Part shown: positions 1 to 7,037 of the stretch, piece after piece | Layout of the letters: the number at the start of each line of letters is the position of its first letter | Position numbering within the stretch: position 1 is the stretch's first letter | NCBI GenBank assembly: GCA_030037185.1 | Contig: JASHRR010000512.1 | Location: 1 to 15,561, forward strand | Length of the DNA: 15,561 nucleotides | Source: Xanthobacteraceae bacterium | GTDB taxonomy: Bacteria > Pseudomonadota > Alphaproteobacteria > Rhizobiales > Xanthobacteraceae | Direction: 5' to 3' | The notes under the pieces: model-generated | The model's database searches: none | What the model saw: only the letters and a program-made list of their open reading frames with translations | Told to the model about the DNA's origin: nothing | Program-made: the position numbers and the translations under genes

Positions 1-385
1 TCACCGACGTGATCAGGGCGAACGCTGATAGCAGGGTATACGACGTTGCCGAGGTAATGTTGACGAACCGCATATTCCGCGGTCATGACGTTACCAACCT
101 TCCGACCGTGTTCCATCAGGTATTAGGTAGCTAGTAGTTGGCATCCATCAGCAGTTTCAACAACCATGATCATCTCGGCGAAGTCTGACACGCGATACGC
201 CATTTAATACGCCTCTGAAGAAGAGTTGAGACCTGATGACCACTATCTACCGCAAAACCAATCGTAACGCGATCCATCGCCCTGCACCTTCGTTCGCTAA
301 ACCAGCTCCGAAAGATGTCGCTCCCGAACGGCTGGCAGGTAGGCAAATCCGCAGGTCGTCACGTCGCTGATTTGATGCGTCTTGT
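1..385. other. Left-edge stretch with no recognisable gene
   Basis: Nothing with a recognisable family is seen here, and base composition looks lower in G+C than the rest of the window. One short open frame at 236-370 (plus strand, ATG, 44 residues, rich in Arg, Lys and Pro, weak upstream GAGTTGAG) is possible but has no support beyond being open. A plus-strand frame open from the left edge to about 135 could be the end of a gene lying outside the window; it has no convincing motif. Confidence 0.4.
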
Positions 386-392
386 TGGCCTC

Positions 393-651
393 TCAGTCCC
401 GACATCGGAGGGTACCCGCAGATCCTCCTAAGGCATAGCTTCGTCCGTATCCGTAATCACGGTACCGTCTAGTGGTACCAAGGATTCCGCCGGCTAACGC
501 GCCCCCCCGACTGCCTGCGCTGACAATAACTAACCATGGCCCAGCAGCAGCAATCGGGCAAACAACAAGACTCCCACACGATCCATTCATGATAATTCTC
601 TGATGACGACGCGCTAGTCGTGGCAGCGAGGAGGATAGCTTTTGCAATCAC
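393..651 (-). pseudogene. Probable broken small secreted protein
   Basis: On the minus strand a GTG at 651, preceded by GTAGG, opens a signal-peptide-like start (MIAKAILLAATTSASS). This frame then runs into a Cys/Trp-rich stretch that does not look like a real protein. The neighbouring frame continues with a Gly/Ala-rich and Tyr-rich segment, GGALAGGILG followed by RYRDYGYGRSYA, which is the usual style of small exported proteins in these bacteria. Together the two frames suggest one short exported protein split by a frameshift near 560-620. A FixK/FNR-like box at 710-723 is centred about 65 bp upstream of the GTG, and a GATATT hexamer at 685-690 (read on the minus strand) sits where a -10 element would be. 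No function can be assigned. It may also be chance. Confidence 0.3.
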
Positions 652-709
652 CTACGCTTAACGCACTCCCGCTGATATCGTACAAATATCGCTGATCTCC
701 GTACATGAC

Positions 710-723
710 TTGATTCGACTCAA
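710..723. promoter_or_regulatory. FixK/FNR-like box TTGATTCGACTCAA
   Basis: The sequence TTGATTCGACTCAA matches the FNR/FixK core TTGA-N6-TCAA at all eight core bases; the flanking positions are TTGAT and CTCAA, so it is one base short of the ideal palindrome. It lies between the minus-strand GTG at 651 and the plus-strand secreted protein at 886. Its distance fits activation of the minus-strand gene best (GATATT at 685-690 as -10). For the plus strand the would-be -10 at 744-749 (TGGAAA) is poor. Confidence 0.5.
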
Positions 724-885
724 TTGAGGCAGTCGAACCGCTTTGGAAAATCCGGAGAAATACTGATGGCGGAAGGCTATTCTCGCCCTCCTTTTTTTCC
801 TGTGACAAGACAGCTTGATCCACATCAACGCATCATCGTCTCATATATGATGGGGAGAGGGCCGGATTCGAGAGGAAACGAGGAA

Positions 886-1149
886 ATGTCAGCCACCGCC
901 TACGGGGGCGCAGCGATTCTATTGCTCGTCGGCGCCATATTTGCCGAAGGCGCTCCCGCCGCAGGCAGCACCTGCGAGGCCTTTGGCCGGACCTACCGAG
1001 ACGGCGAGTCTTTCACACTTTCTACCGGCGAGTATGGATACCCACGCACCTACATATGTACCGGCGGCACATGGAGGGACTACGATGGCACTCTCTGTCA
1101 GCTGCGGCCGGGACGCGGATGCATGCCTGTTGCAAATCCGACAGCATAA
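886..1149 (+). CDS. Small secreted cysteine-containing protein, unknown function
   Basis: This encodes 87 residues. The start at 886 was chosen because it follows AGGAAACGAGG and begins a clear signal peptide: a short N-terminus, the hydrophobic core AAILLLVGAIFA (about residues 9-20), and small residues before a likely cleavage near APAAGS. The mature part of about 60 residues has four cysteines (in STC, YIC, TLC and RGC) and many Tyr, Gly and Thr residues, so two disulphides in the periplasm or outside the cell are likely. An in-frame ATG at 766 with a GGAG before it would give 127 residues, but it would bury the signal peptide 40 residues inside. A FixK/FNR-like box lies 163 bp upstream of 886, though its fit to this gene is weaker than to the opposite strand. 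The family is not recognised, and no function is proposed. Confidence 0.6.
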   Translation: MSATAYGGAAILLLVGAIFAEGAPAAGSTCEAFGRTYRDGESFTLSTGEYGYPRTYICTGGTWRDYDGTLCQLRPGRGCMPVANPTA

Positions 1150-1845
1150 CTGCGGCAAACCGCGGTGAGCGCGGTCCGCAGTCAAATTGCCAGCACAGCC
1201 GATGAGCTTCTTCTATGTGCGTTCCCCTGCTCCTCGTTCAGGGCGAAGCTGACGCCGAAGCGATGAATAAGGAACGTACCCGAGCCTAGGTCGAACGGAC
1301 TGGCCCGAGGCGGAGGCGCTGCAACGGCCGCCGTGCGAGCGGTCGAGCTGTAACAACGCGGGTTTAGGATCCGCGATCCAGAGCGACGGCAAGAGCCGCT
1401 TGAGCGCTTCGCTGTGCCTGCGCATGGAGGGGCAGAGTCCCATTCGGCTACCCGAACTCTGCCGGACGCGTGGTGACCGCGTGTTGGCCGACGCCGCAGC
1501 CCGCCAATTTCCGCGCCAGGCCGGACTCCCGTTCGGTTCGCCCCTTACTGTGCACGTCCGTGCCGATTTTAAACGCGACGGCAGGGAAACTCCGGCACAG
1601 CAAGCGCGGTGCTCTCGACGCGCCTGGCGGCTGCAACTTCGACTGGCGGAAGAGGTTTCTAATATGCCACCCCCGTCTGAGACATCCCGGCTTGCGGAAT
1701 AGCGAGTGCCGGCGTCTTTTCCGCAAAAGGTTGACCTCGCGACCGCCTTCGTCGCCTCGATTCAGAGGCACGATGTCTCGCTCGACATGCTCAGCGACGA
1801 ATGTGCCGATGGATTTTTTCAGGACCATCGTAGCACTGGTGCCCG
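1150..1845. other. Gene-poor stretch, probably degenerate accessory DNA
   Basis: Open frames on both strands overlap without ribosome sites or recognisable domains, and none looks like a functional gene. Directly past the integrase motif at 1850-1867, in the same minus-strand frame, about 1750-1815 reads VAEHVERDI...PLNR, which loosely recalls the N-terminal DNA-binding domain of tyrosine integrases. This is too weak to call. Confidence 0.4.
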
Positions 1846-1847
1846 GC

Positions 1848-1945
1848 GTGGTATGCCGCATATCGTGCAGACGCAGCCCATGACTATCGGAGGGGCCACG
1901 CAGCCCAATCTGGCGAGATAAGGCGTAAAACCTTCGGCAAATGGC
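1848..1945 (-). pseudogene. Tyrosine recombinase/integrase remnant
   Basis: The minus strand encodes FYALSRQIGLRGPSDSHG followed at once by LRLHDMRHT (HDMRHT at 1850-1867). Tyrosine recombinases carry the box II motif H-x-L-R-H-[TR], and the rhizobial y4r-type integrases place a line of the form 'LSRQIGLR..D..GPR.HD.RH' just before it. The match covers only about 30 residues. The following residues do not continue into the expected GH and catalytic Tyr region, and no N-terminal half is seen on the correct side. It is therefore a short fragment of an integrase gene, consistent with past insertion of a mobile element here. The identification rests on motif recall, not on an alignment. Confidence 0.5.
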
Positions 1946-1989
1946 GCCGCCATGTTGCCGTATCGGCCCAAGCGCGCGCAACCCCACAT

Positions 1990-2880
1990 GACTCGGACGA
2001 ACGGATCAGTTGCGGCGCGCCGCCCTTACCTTCTTCGTTTGAGCACGAACGCGACTCCCCGCGGCTTCGGTTTGCCCCGAGCATTGACGAACACTCATGA
2101 CGCTGATCGCTCCCCGTCCAAGCCGTCCTTCGGGAGAGATCGCCGGCGAACCGTGTTGAACGATTCGCACTGCCCTGGATGGTCGAGGCGAGAGAAGTTC
2201 CGCGACTGCAATTATGCAGAGCTTGGTGCGGGGGCAAACCGCTTCACCGATGTGCTCACGCTCCCTGGTGCGCCGTTGGATTGGCCCGGTTGGTGCAATG
2301 TGGGGGCAAGCACAACGCCATGTCGATCGAGAAAGCCCCTCCGCCCTCGGCATATCCTGTTTCAGCAGCCCCTTTTTGCATTTTTTCGCGCCATTTCGGG
2401 CCGGGGCCGCGCATATAGTGAAGCTCCGGACGGTAAGGGTCGAGCGCCGATGCCGTCAACCTCCGCAATCGATGGGCGAGTGCGCTCGCTCCGCGCCACG
2501 GGGAATGCATCGCAAATAACACATCAACGACGTAGGAGTCTGAATCTGGGCACATGTAGACCTCCATCCCGCCGCTGAAAGCGGATCGTTGATCGGCCGA
2601 GCATCAATAGCGAAGGCTGGGGCGGCCGAAAATTCAGGACATCTCCTTAAGGGGCTCCACGGAGAGAAAGGCAATCAGCCAATCGCACCGCTTCGGCCCT
2701 GCTGAGCGCGGCCTGCTTCGGTCATTCGAAAAAGCGTTGAGTGTTAGTCCCTGTCGCAGGCATCTTGACGGCGATTGACGGTTTCCAGTCTCGGGCCCGC
2801 CGCCGGATTGCGCTGTGGGCAACGGCGTCTGGCGCGCGGGCCACACGGTGAGTTCATGCCTTTTCCTTTCGCCACCGTGC
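1990..2880. other. Long stretch with no recognisable gene
   Basis: Several frames of 60-200 codons overlap on both strands but none has a credible ribosome site, domain or membrane/signal pattern. The longest, plus strand 1952-2578, is rich in Arg, Ser and Pro as expected for a chance frame in GC-rich DNA. Lying between an integrase fragment and an IS21 fragment, this is most likely mobile-element and gene debris decayed beyond recognition. Confidence 0.45.
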
Positions 2881-2884
2881 GGGC

Positions 2885-3105
2885 CTGTGCTGTCGCTCTT
2901 GAGAAGATGCGATGGACGCGTCGTGAACGATGCGGTCCGATATTGCCTCGTCGAGGGTGGGACCGGCAATGATGTCACGCCATTGCGCAACAGGATCTGA
3001 CTTACAACAACAGTGATCCTTTGTCGTAACGGTCATCGAACCATCTCAAGGGAGATCACGACGTTGCTCGGCCGAGAATGGCTGGCGTCCCCAATCGTCG
3101 GCATA
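2885..3105 (-). pseudogene. istB: IS21-family istB (helper ATPase) C-terminal remnant
   Basis: Read on the minus strand from 3105 downward, three frames give consecutive pieces of IstB, the ATP-dependent helper of IS21 transposition: ADDWGRQPFSAEQRRDL (3102-3052), then FDDRYDKGS and ITVVVSQ, then DPVAQWRDIIAGPTLDEA with ISDRIVHDA (to about 2917), then LLKSDS. They correspond in order to the IstB C-terminal signature 'DDWG...RRDLLE...DRY...S.IvTSQlPV..W...i.dPT.aDAi.DRivH.A.RI.L.G.S'. The region is broken by at least three frameshifts, and the N-terminal Walker A part is absent. The fragment ends abruptly near 3105, next to the DUF302 pseudogene that starts near 3121. No istA or terminal repeat was recognised. 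Confidence 0.75.
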
Positions 3106-3120
3106 CCGACCCTCAGCCCT

Positions 3121-3505
3121 ATGCCGAATGATCGCAGGCTTCTTTCTCCAACTCTGAGAGATGCTGCTGAGGCTCCCAAACATCACGGCTTCGTGATTCC
3201 GGCGGAAATCGACCTCCGTAAGACCTTGTGGAGAGAGCCGGGTCAATTTCCCGTCCCAACGTCATCCTCAGCGCCCGCACCAGGCCACTAGGCCACTGAA
3301 CGATCGAGCTCGGTCGCGAGGCCGGCTCGATTCTGCTTTCTCATGTGGCCGTTCATGAACTACGGGGATGGTCGCGTTTAAAAAATCTCAGCTGCGGATC
3401 TTCTCGCCATGATCGTAACGATCACTGACGTCGAGCTGATCTGGATCGCTCGAGAACTCCACTCTCTGGTTCAGCAAATCATTGACCACATCGAGCCCCT
3501 TCCGA
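3121..3505 (+). pseudogene. Decayed DUF302 gene, second copy
   Basis: This is a degenerate copy of the intact DUF302 gene at 11710-12168. Matching blocks occur in the same order: AEIDLRKTLWREP (intact AEIDLGKALRREL); then, after a frame change near 3240-3265, the nucleotides of EAGSILL (intact EIGSILL) and a degraded VVH...GRV block; then, in another frame from about 3425, VELIWIARELHSLVQQIIDH followed by IEP (intact VELLAIAQELRSLVQQVIDD followed by IEP). The DNA is also close: 3471-3505 and 12061-12095 differ at only a few bases. Early stops and frameshifts rule out a functional product. Similarity stops after the IEP block, where the downstream sequence diverges. The 5' side abuts IS21 debris. 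Confidence 0.8.
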
Positions 3506-3529
3506 AGTTCCTGTGGGTACTGTCGTTCT

Positions 3530-3800
3530 CGGTGCTCAACGAAACGCCCATAGCCTTCGCGATTGCCGGTTGCGCCATTCCGCTCTCGCGCAGCAGCACC
3601 ATTGGACTGCGGCTTACGCGCGGCTGCAGGGATTTTTCACTGCAGCGCTGTTTTCAGTTTCCGGAGCTACAGTAGCCAAAGCGAACCATATCGTGATCGC
3701 CTGCACTGCAGAAAAATCCTCGAAACTCGGTGACCCAAGCAGCTAGTAAAAGGGGTATCAGGTGAGCTGGTTGCCCGTTGGCGTATTTGACGAGGATGAC
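3530..3800. other. Intergenic stretch before the SPW gene
   Basis: No recognisable gene. Short plus-strand frames (to about 3746) lack a ribosome site and similarity to anything recognised. Promoter elements for the next gene begin at 3803. Confidence 0.4.
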
Positions 3801-3802
3801 GC

Positions 3803-3843
3803 TTGATCGAAATCAAGGAAGGAGCAAGCGGTTGCCGATTATG
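3803..3843 (+). promoter_or_regulatory. FixK/FNR box TTGATCGAAATCAA plus -10 element
   Basis: TTGATCGAAATCAA (3803-3816) is a perfect TTGAT-N4-ATCAA palindrome, the optimal site for FNR/FixK-type regulators. GATTAT (3837-3842) matches the -10 consensus at four of six positions and starts 27.5 bp after the box centre. With the usual class II arrangement (box near -41.5) transcription would start near 3851, leaving a leader of about 47 bases before the SPW gene at 3898. Confidence 0.75.
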
Positions 3844-3897
3844 CAATGGAAAGTTGCTTAGATGCGATTTTACCTAGCTCAGTGGTGAGGAAGTGCG

Positions 3898-4242
3898 ATG
3901 TCGTTCTCTGTTCCCAAGGAGTGGCAGGATTGGCTGAACCTGGTTCTCGGGATATGGATTTGCGTGTCGCCGTGGGCCCTGAACTTTACCGACAATACAT
4001 CCGCCGCACATACCGCCGTCGCGATTGGATTCTTGATCATCGTGTCCGAGGTTTTCACGTTCTGGGCCCTGCGCCTTGTGGAGGAGTGGATCCACGTTCT
4101 GCTTGGCGGATGGCTCGTGATTTCGGCCTGGCTCACGGATGTCGGCGGATCGAGCGCGAAGGTCGATTTCATCGCCGGCGGTGTTGCGGTAATTTTGTTG
4201 GCCGTGTACGAGATCTGGGACGCTCGGCGCCAGCCGACATAG
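3898..4242 (+). CDS. SPW-repeat integral membrane protein
   Basis: This encodes 114 residues in the SPW family (PF03779), small four-helix inner-membrane proteins of unknown biochemical role. Hydrophobic segments lie at about residues 10-28, 38-60, 62-80 and 88-106. The first signature is intact, LGIWICVSPWALNF (Ser-Pro-Trp at 24-26). In the second half the equivalent position reads GGWLVISAWLT, with Ala in place of Pro. The start is supported by GAGGAAG seven bases upstream. The gene stands alone downstream of a perfect FixK/FNR box, so expression under low oxygen is inferred. No terminator is apparent after the stop. Confidence 0.9.
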   Translation: MSFSVPKEWQDWLNLVLGIWICVSPWALNFTDNTSAAHTAVAIGFLIIVSEVFTFWALRLVEEWIHVLLGGWLVISAWLTDVGGSSAKVDFIAGGVAVILLAVYEIWDARRQPT

Positions 4243-5310
4243 GATCATTTGGTCCATGCTGAACCGTGCCTCGTTGCCCATCGAGCTTCAATCGAATTGG
4301 GCCAAATCAACGCGCGTCAGGCCCGTCCCACTCTCAAGCTTTCGGCCACCTTGATTCGGTAGCTCCAAATACCGAACAAGCAGGTTCACATGCGAAGGAA
4401 TTCAGCCTCACGGATCCCAAGGAGGATTCTCGGCGCGCGGCATGCTCCGACAGGTGGCGAAGAAGACCTGCGATATGGTCAAGCCCTCGCCCGCCATAGC
4501 CTGTAAGCCCATCGGATCGCAGAACTTTATGAGGTACCGCGACACCGAGAGCATTGATCACATCGTCCAACTCACTCATTCTTGGATCAACGAGCTGGTC
4601 GGTGGGAGAGGAAAGCGCGTTCTTCCCGCCAACACAAGATAGGACGATCCCGCAAGGTGTGAATCACGGTTCGTAGCTGGCAGCTGCTCACTGACGCTGC
4701 ACCGTAGCATTGGCGGCCGGCTATGCCGTCTCGGAGCGTCATTTTCTGCGCATACGCGGCCTTCTCAATTGATCCCATTCGGTTTACGGCGTCCTCTGCT
4801 TCTCAATCCCTTGTACAAATTTTGGTCAGGCGATCTCCCCAGCTCGCGTACGAGCTTCTCCATCGCGAAACGGTGGTGTTCGAGCTCGGGCCAGCTGATA
4901 TCTCCAGCGCTTTGAAGGCGCAGTCCGCGCGGCGCCAGTGAACTTTATCAGCCTCCTGGCTGCTCCTTCTTGATTTGCTCGGAGTACTACTCGCCTCCAG
5001 GCAGGCGATTCTGATCGCCTGCGATGTCTGGTTCGCCTCGGTGTCATCCCAATTGTTCACGGCCAGCCTATTCACGCTTGCAGGACGCCCTTTGAAGGAC
5101 TTGGCCTCGACCGGCTGGTGCCGATTTTGTTGATCCATGTCGAGGCCCGACGTTTCCTGCGGGTCGGGGAGGGGAGCGTGGGTGCGCTGCGGGCCGGTCG
5201 CAGCCTTGCCGTCGCCCAGGGCCTTCGTTCGTTGGGCGACGGCCGCGAAGCGCTTTTCTTGCGCCGTGCGGCGCGCACGACGAGTTAGGGAGCGGCTCGA
5301 GGTACGTCAG
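4243..5310. other. Gene-poor kilobase between the SPW and CBS genes
   Basis: No gene family could be recognised on either strand. The minus strand carries three frames that read more like protein than the rest: 4334-4579 (81 residues, MSELDDVINALGVAVPHKVL), a stretch near 4840-4900 reading HHRFAMEKLVRELG, and 4803-5138 (111 residues, MDQQNRHQPVEAKSF). None has a good ribosome site, and each is short or interrupted. They may be pieces of former genes. Nothing RNA-like, repetitive or CRISPR-like was seen. Confidence 0.4.
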
Positions 5311-5315
5311 AGCGA

Positions 5316-5356
5316 TTGATGCGAATCAACGCGATTTTCATCACTGCATTGATAGG
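5316..5356 (+). promoter_or_regulatory. FixK/FNR box TTGATGCGAATCAA plus -10-like element
   Basis: TTGATGCGAATCAA (5316-5329) is a second perfect TTGAT-N4-ATCAA palindrome. GATAGG (5351-5356) is a modest -10 match (three of six) about 28.5 bp from the box centre. The predicted start near 5364 leaves a leader of about 180 bases before the preferred CBS start at 5543, or about 47 bases before an alternative ATG at 5411. Confidence 0.72.
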
Positions 5357-5542
5357 TTTCTTTTGCCCCCATCGGCTGGTCATTCGCCTTCACAAACAGG
5401 AAGTTGCATCATGGTCGCAGCGCTGTCTCGGTTGATTTGGTTAAAAATATTCAAGCGTTGGATCAAGCATTGGCAAAGCTTGTCGTTGGAAAGAACGACG
5501 CGCGACGGCTTGTCTGGCGTCGATGCTCGTGGAAGGACGCAA

Positions 5543-6085
5543 ATGGAGGTCGGAGATTTTATGACCCGCCAGGTCGTCACGATTCATCCGGATTCCCCGG
5601 TCAAGGATGCAGCCCGTCTGATGCTGGACCGCAAAATCAGCGGCCTCCCGGTTGTTGATGCCGCCGACCATGTCGTGGGAATCGTGACGGAGCACGATCT
5701 GCTGCGCCGCCGCACCGATCGGCCTGGCTCCAAACCGCCCCATTGGCTTCAGCTCATGACCGAACCGGCCGAGATCACGAATGAATCTGTCCGTTTCCAA
5801 GAAGCGAAGGTAGAACAGGTCATGACGCGCCATCCTTTGACGATTATGGAGGATACCCCGATTGAGGTGGCTTGCCGCTTGATCGAGAAGCGCGGCATTA
5901 AGCGAATGCCGGTTGTGCGTGAGGGGCGGCTCGTCGGCATCGTGGCGCGTGCTGACCTCGTTCGTGCACTTGGCATCGCGGTCGAGAGAATCTCCTATTC
6001 AGACGAACGCGCGGCGCGCGCCGAGGCGCTCACGGCAAGCTTGCAGAGGGAAGCAATCATGCATCGCTCGCGATGGCCAGGCTGA
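5543..6085 (+). CDS. Two-CBS-domain protein
   Basis: This encodes 180 residues with two CBS domains, at about residues 1-57 (VGDFMTRQVVTIHPDSPV, then ISGLPVVDA, then VVGIVTEHDLL) and 89-143 (VEQVMTRHPLTIMEDTPI, then IKRMPVVREGRLVGIVARADL). A CBS pair normally folds as one Bateman module that binds adenine nucleotides; no catalytic domain is attached. Many alphaproteobacterial relatives have a BON domain after the second CBS. Here only about 37 residues follow and no BON domain is visible. The start at 5543 has GGAAGGA before it and places the first CBS domain at the N-terminus, as in the family. The same frame is open upstream to an ATG at 5411 with its own AGGAAG (5398-5403), which would add a basic, hydrophobic extension (MVAALSRLIWLKIFKRW); that longer form cannot be excluded. 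A perfect FixK/FNR box upstream suggests hypoxic induction. Confidence 0.88.
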   Translation: MEVGDFMTRQVVTIHPDSPVKDAARLMLDRKISGLPVVDAADHVVGIVTEHDLLRRRTDRPGSKPPHWLQLMTEPAEITNESVRFQEAKVEQVMTRHPLTIMEDTPIEVACRLIEKRGIKRMPVVREGRLVGIVARADLVRALGIAVERISYSDERAARAEALTASLQREAIMHRSRWPG

Positions 6086-6435
6086 AGCGGTGGTTCAATC
6101 CGACACCATGCCTGCCGCACCATGAGCTCATCAATTTGAGCGATGTCGCGATTGCTCGGCTGCAGCTTACCTTCGTCATCTGCCCTCGGTTCCTTTGCTC
6201 CTGCGCTTGGCACCTTCTTGCAGCGAGCGCTCGCCCCAACCAATTGGCCAGACTTGCTTTGCTTGCCTTCGCTATCGTCGTTGGCGCTGCCCGCGGCTTT
6301 CCTTGCCGCGACGCGCTTGGCCGCCCCCCGTCGCCGCTTCACTGACTTCTTGGTCGAGTGCGGTGGGTGAAGTACTCCGTCAGGCGTTCGAAATATTTTC
6401 TCCTCCCAGCCGGTACATTGCTGACGTCCGCTCAC
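5995..6435 (-). CDS. Doubtful Lys/Arg/Ala-rich open frame
   Basis: A minus-strand frame from a GTG at 6435 runs 146 codons, and its last 91 bases overlap the 3' end of the CBS gene. The middle is strongly basic and Ala-rich (KKSVKRRRGAAKRVAARKAA), like DNA-binding tails of histone-like proteins. The codon choice (mostly AAG for Lys) is not unlike real genes here. There is no clear ribosome site and no recognised domain, and antisense overlap with a conserved gene argues against it. It could be a chance frame or the end of a decayed gene. The stretch 6086-6536 holds nothing else. Confidence 0.2.
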   Translation of the reverse strand: MSGRQQCTGWEEKIFRTPDGVLHPPHSTKKSVKRRRGAAKRVAARKAAGSANDDSEGKQSKSGQLVGASARCKKVPSAGAKEPRADDEGKLQPSNRDIAQIDELMVRQAWCRIEPPLQPGHRERCMIASLCKLAVSASARAARSSE

Positions 6436-6536
6436 AGCGATGTGCCGACGTCTCGCTGCGCCCGCCCTTTCGATTTTGCCACTAGCGAGATGATTTCAGG
6501 CGCAAGGCGCCGCAACCCTGCTGGGCACCCTGGCAA

Positions 6537-7029
6537 TCACGGCGTCCCGCTGTGCGAGGGAAGCCGACGGCTACCTTGTAGACGCACTCTGCCGAGATCG
6601 GTCACTGTCCCATTGGCGCCGCTCTCTAGAAGCGCGGCCGTCTTGCGCGCCGTGTCCAACCCCGATCACCCGGCCGAAACCGCCAGCGCGTGCCGCCGCG
6701 ATGCCGGCTGTCGCATCCTCGAATACAACGACGTGCAATGGAGGAGCGCCGAGACGGCGCGCGGCTTCCAGAAACATGTCGGGATCCGGTTTGCCGCTCA
6801 GACCGAGGCGATCGGTGTCGGTACCGTTAACCCGTACATCGAAGGGCGTCGTCAAGCCGCCAGCGCGCAGAATTTCCGCGCAGTGATGGCCGGATTCTGC
6901 TGTCTGGCGGGCAAGAAACTCGTCAAACAGTTGCTTCCATGCACGGGCATGGATCGATACAGTCTGCGTAATTACGCCCTCGAGGTCGAACATGAAGGCC
7001 TCGAATTGCTGGACATCGATGGTGACCAT
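6537..7029 (-). pseudogene. HAD-superfamily hydrolase, beta-phosphoglucomutase type; cap deleted and frameshifted
   Basis: The start (7029) lies 8 bases after the Usp stop, in the same operon. The frame begins with HAD motif I as MFDLEGVITQT, where the second Asp of the usual DxD is Glu. After residue about 47 (near 6885) the sequence jumps from FLARQTAESGHH straight to CAEILRAGGL. The cap domain and the motif II Ser/Thr strand (roughly 110 residues in the family) are missing. Motif III (LSGKPDPDMFLEAARRLG) and motif IV (VVFEDATAGIAAARAGGFG) follow normally. Near 6640-6650 the frame is lost: the original frame goes on to a stop at 6571 with unrelated sequence, whereas the neighbouring frame gives the expected KTAALLESGANGTVTDLG up to a stop at 6537. 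Beta-phosphoglucomutase converts beta-glucose-1-phosphate to glucose-6-phosphate, the natural partner of an inverting GH65 phosphorylase. This copy cannot fold as a normal HAD enzyme. Confidence 0.8.
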
Positions 7030-7037
7030 AGTCGGCG

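Noticed and set aside
1..128. CBS-like fragment at the left edge (minus strand VGNVMTAEYAV)
   Set aside because: Only about ten residues resemble a CBS start, the following residues do not fit, and the plus strand is equally open.
5130..5143. TTGATCCATGTCGA as a fifth FixK/FNR box
   Set aside because: One core base of the second half site is wrong (TCGA instead of TCAA) and no gene follows at a suitable distance.
5072..5278. Very basic minus-strand frame (Arg/Ser/Pro-rich)
   Set aside because: Composition is typical of an off-frame reading of GC-rich DNA; no ribosome site and no family resemblance.
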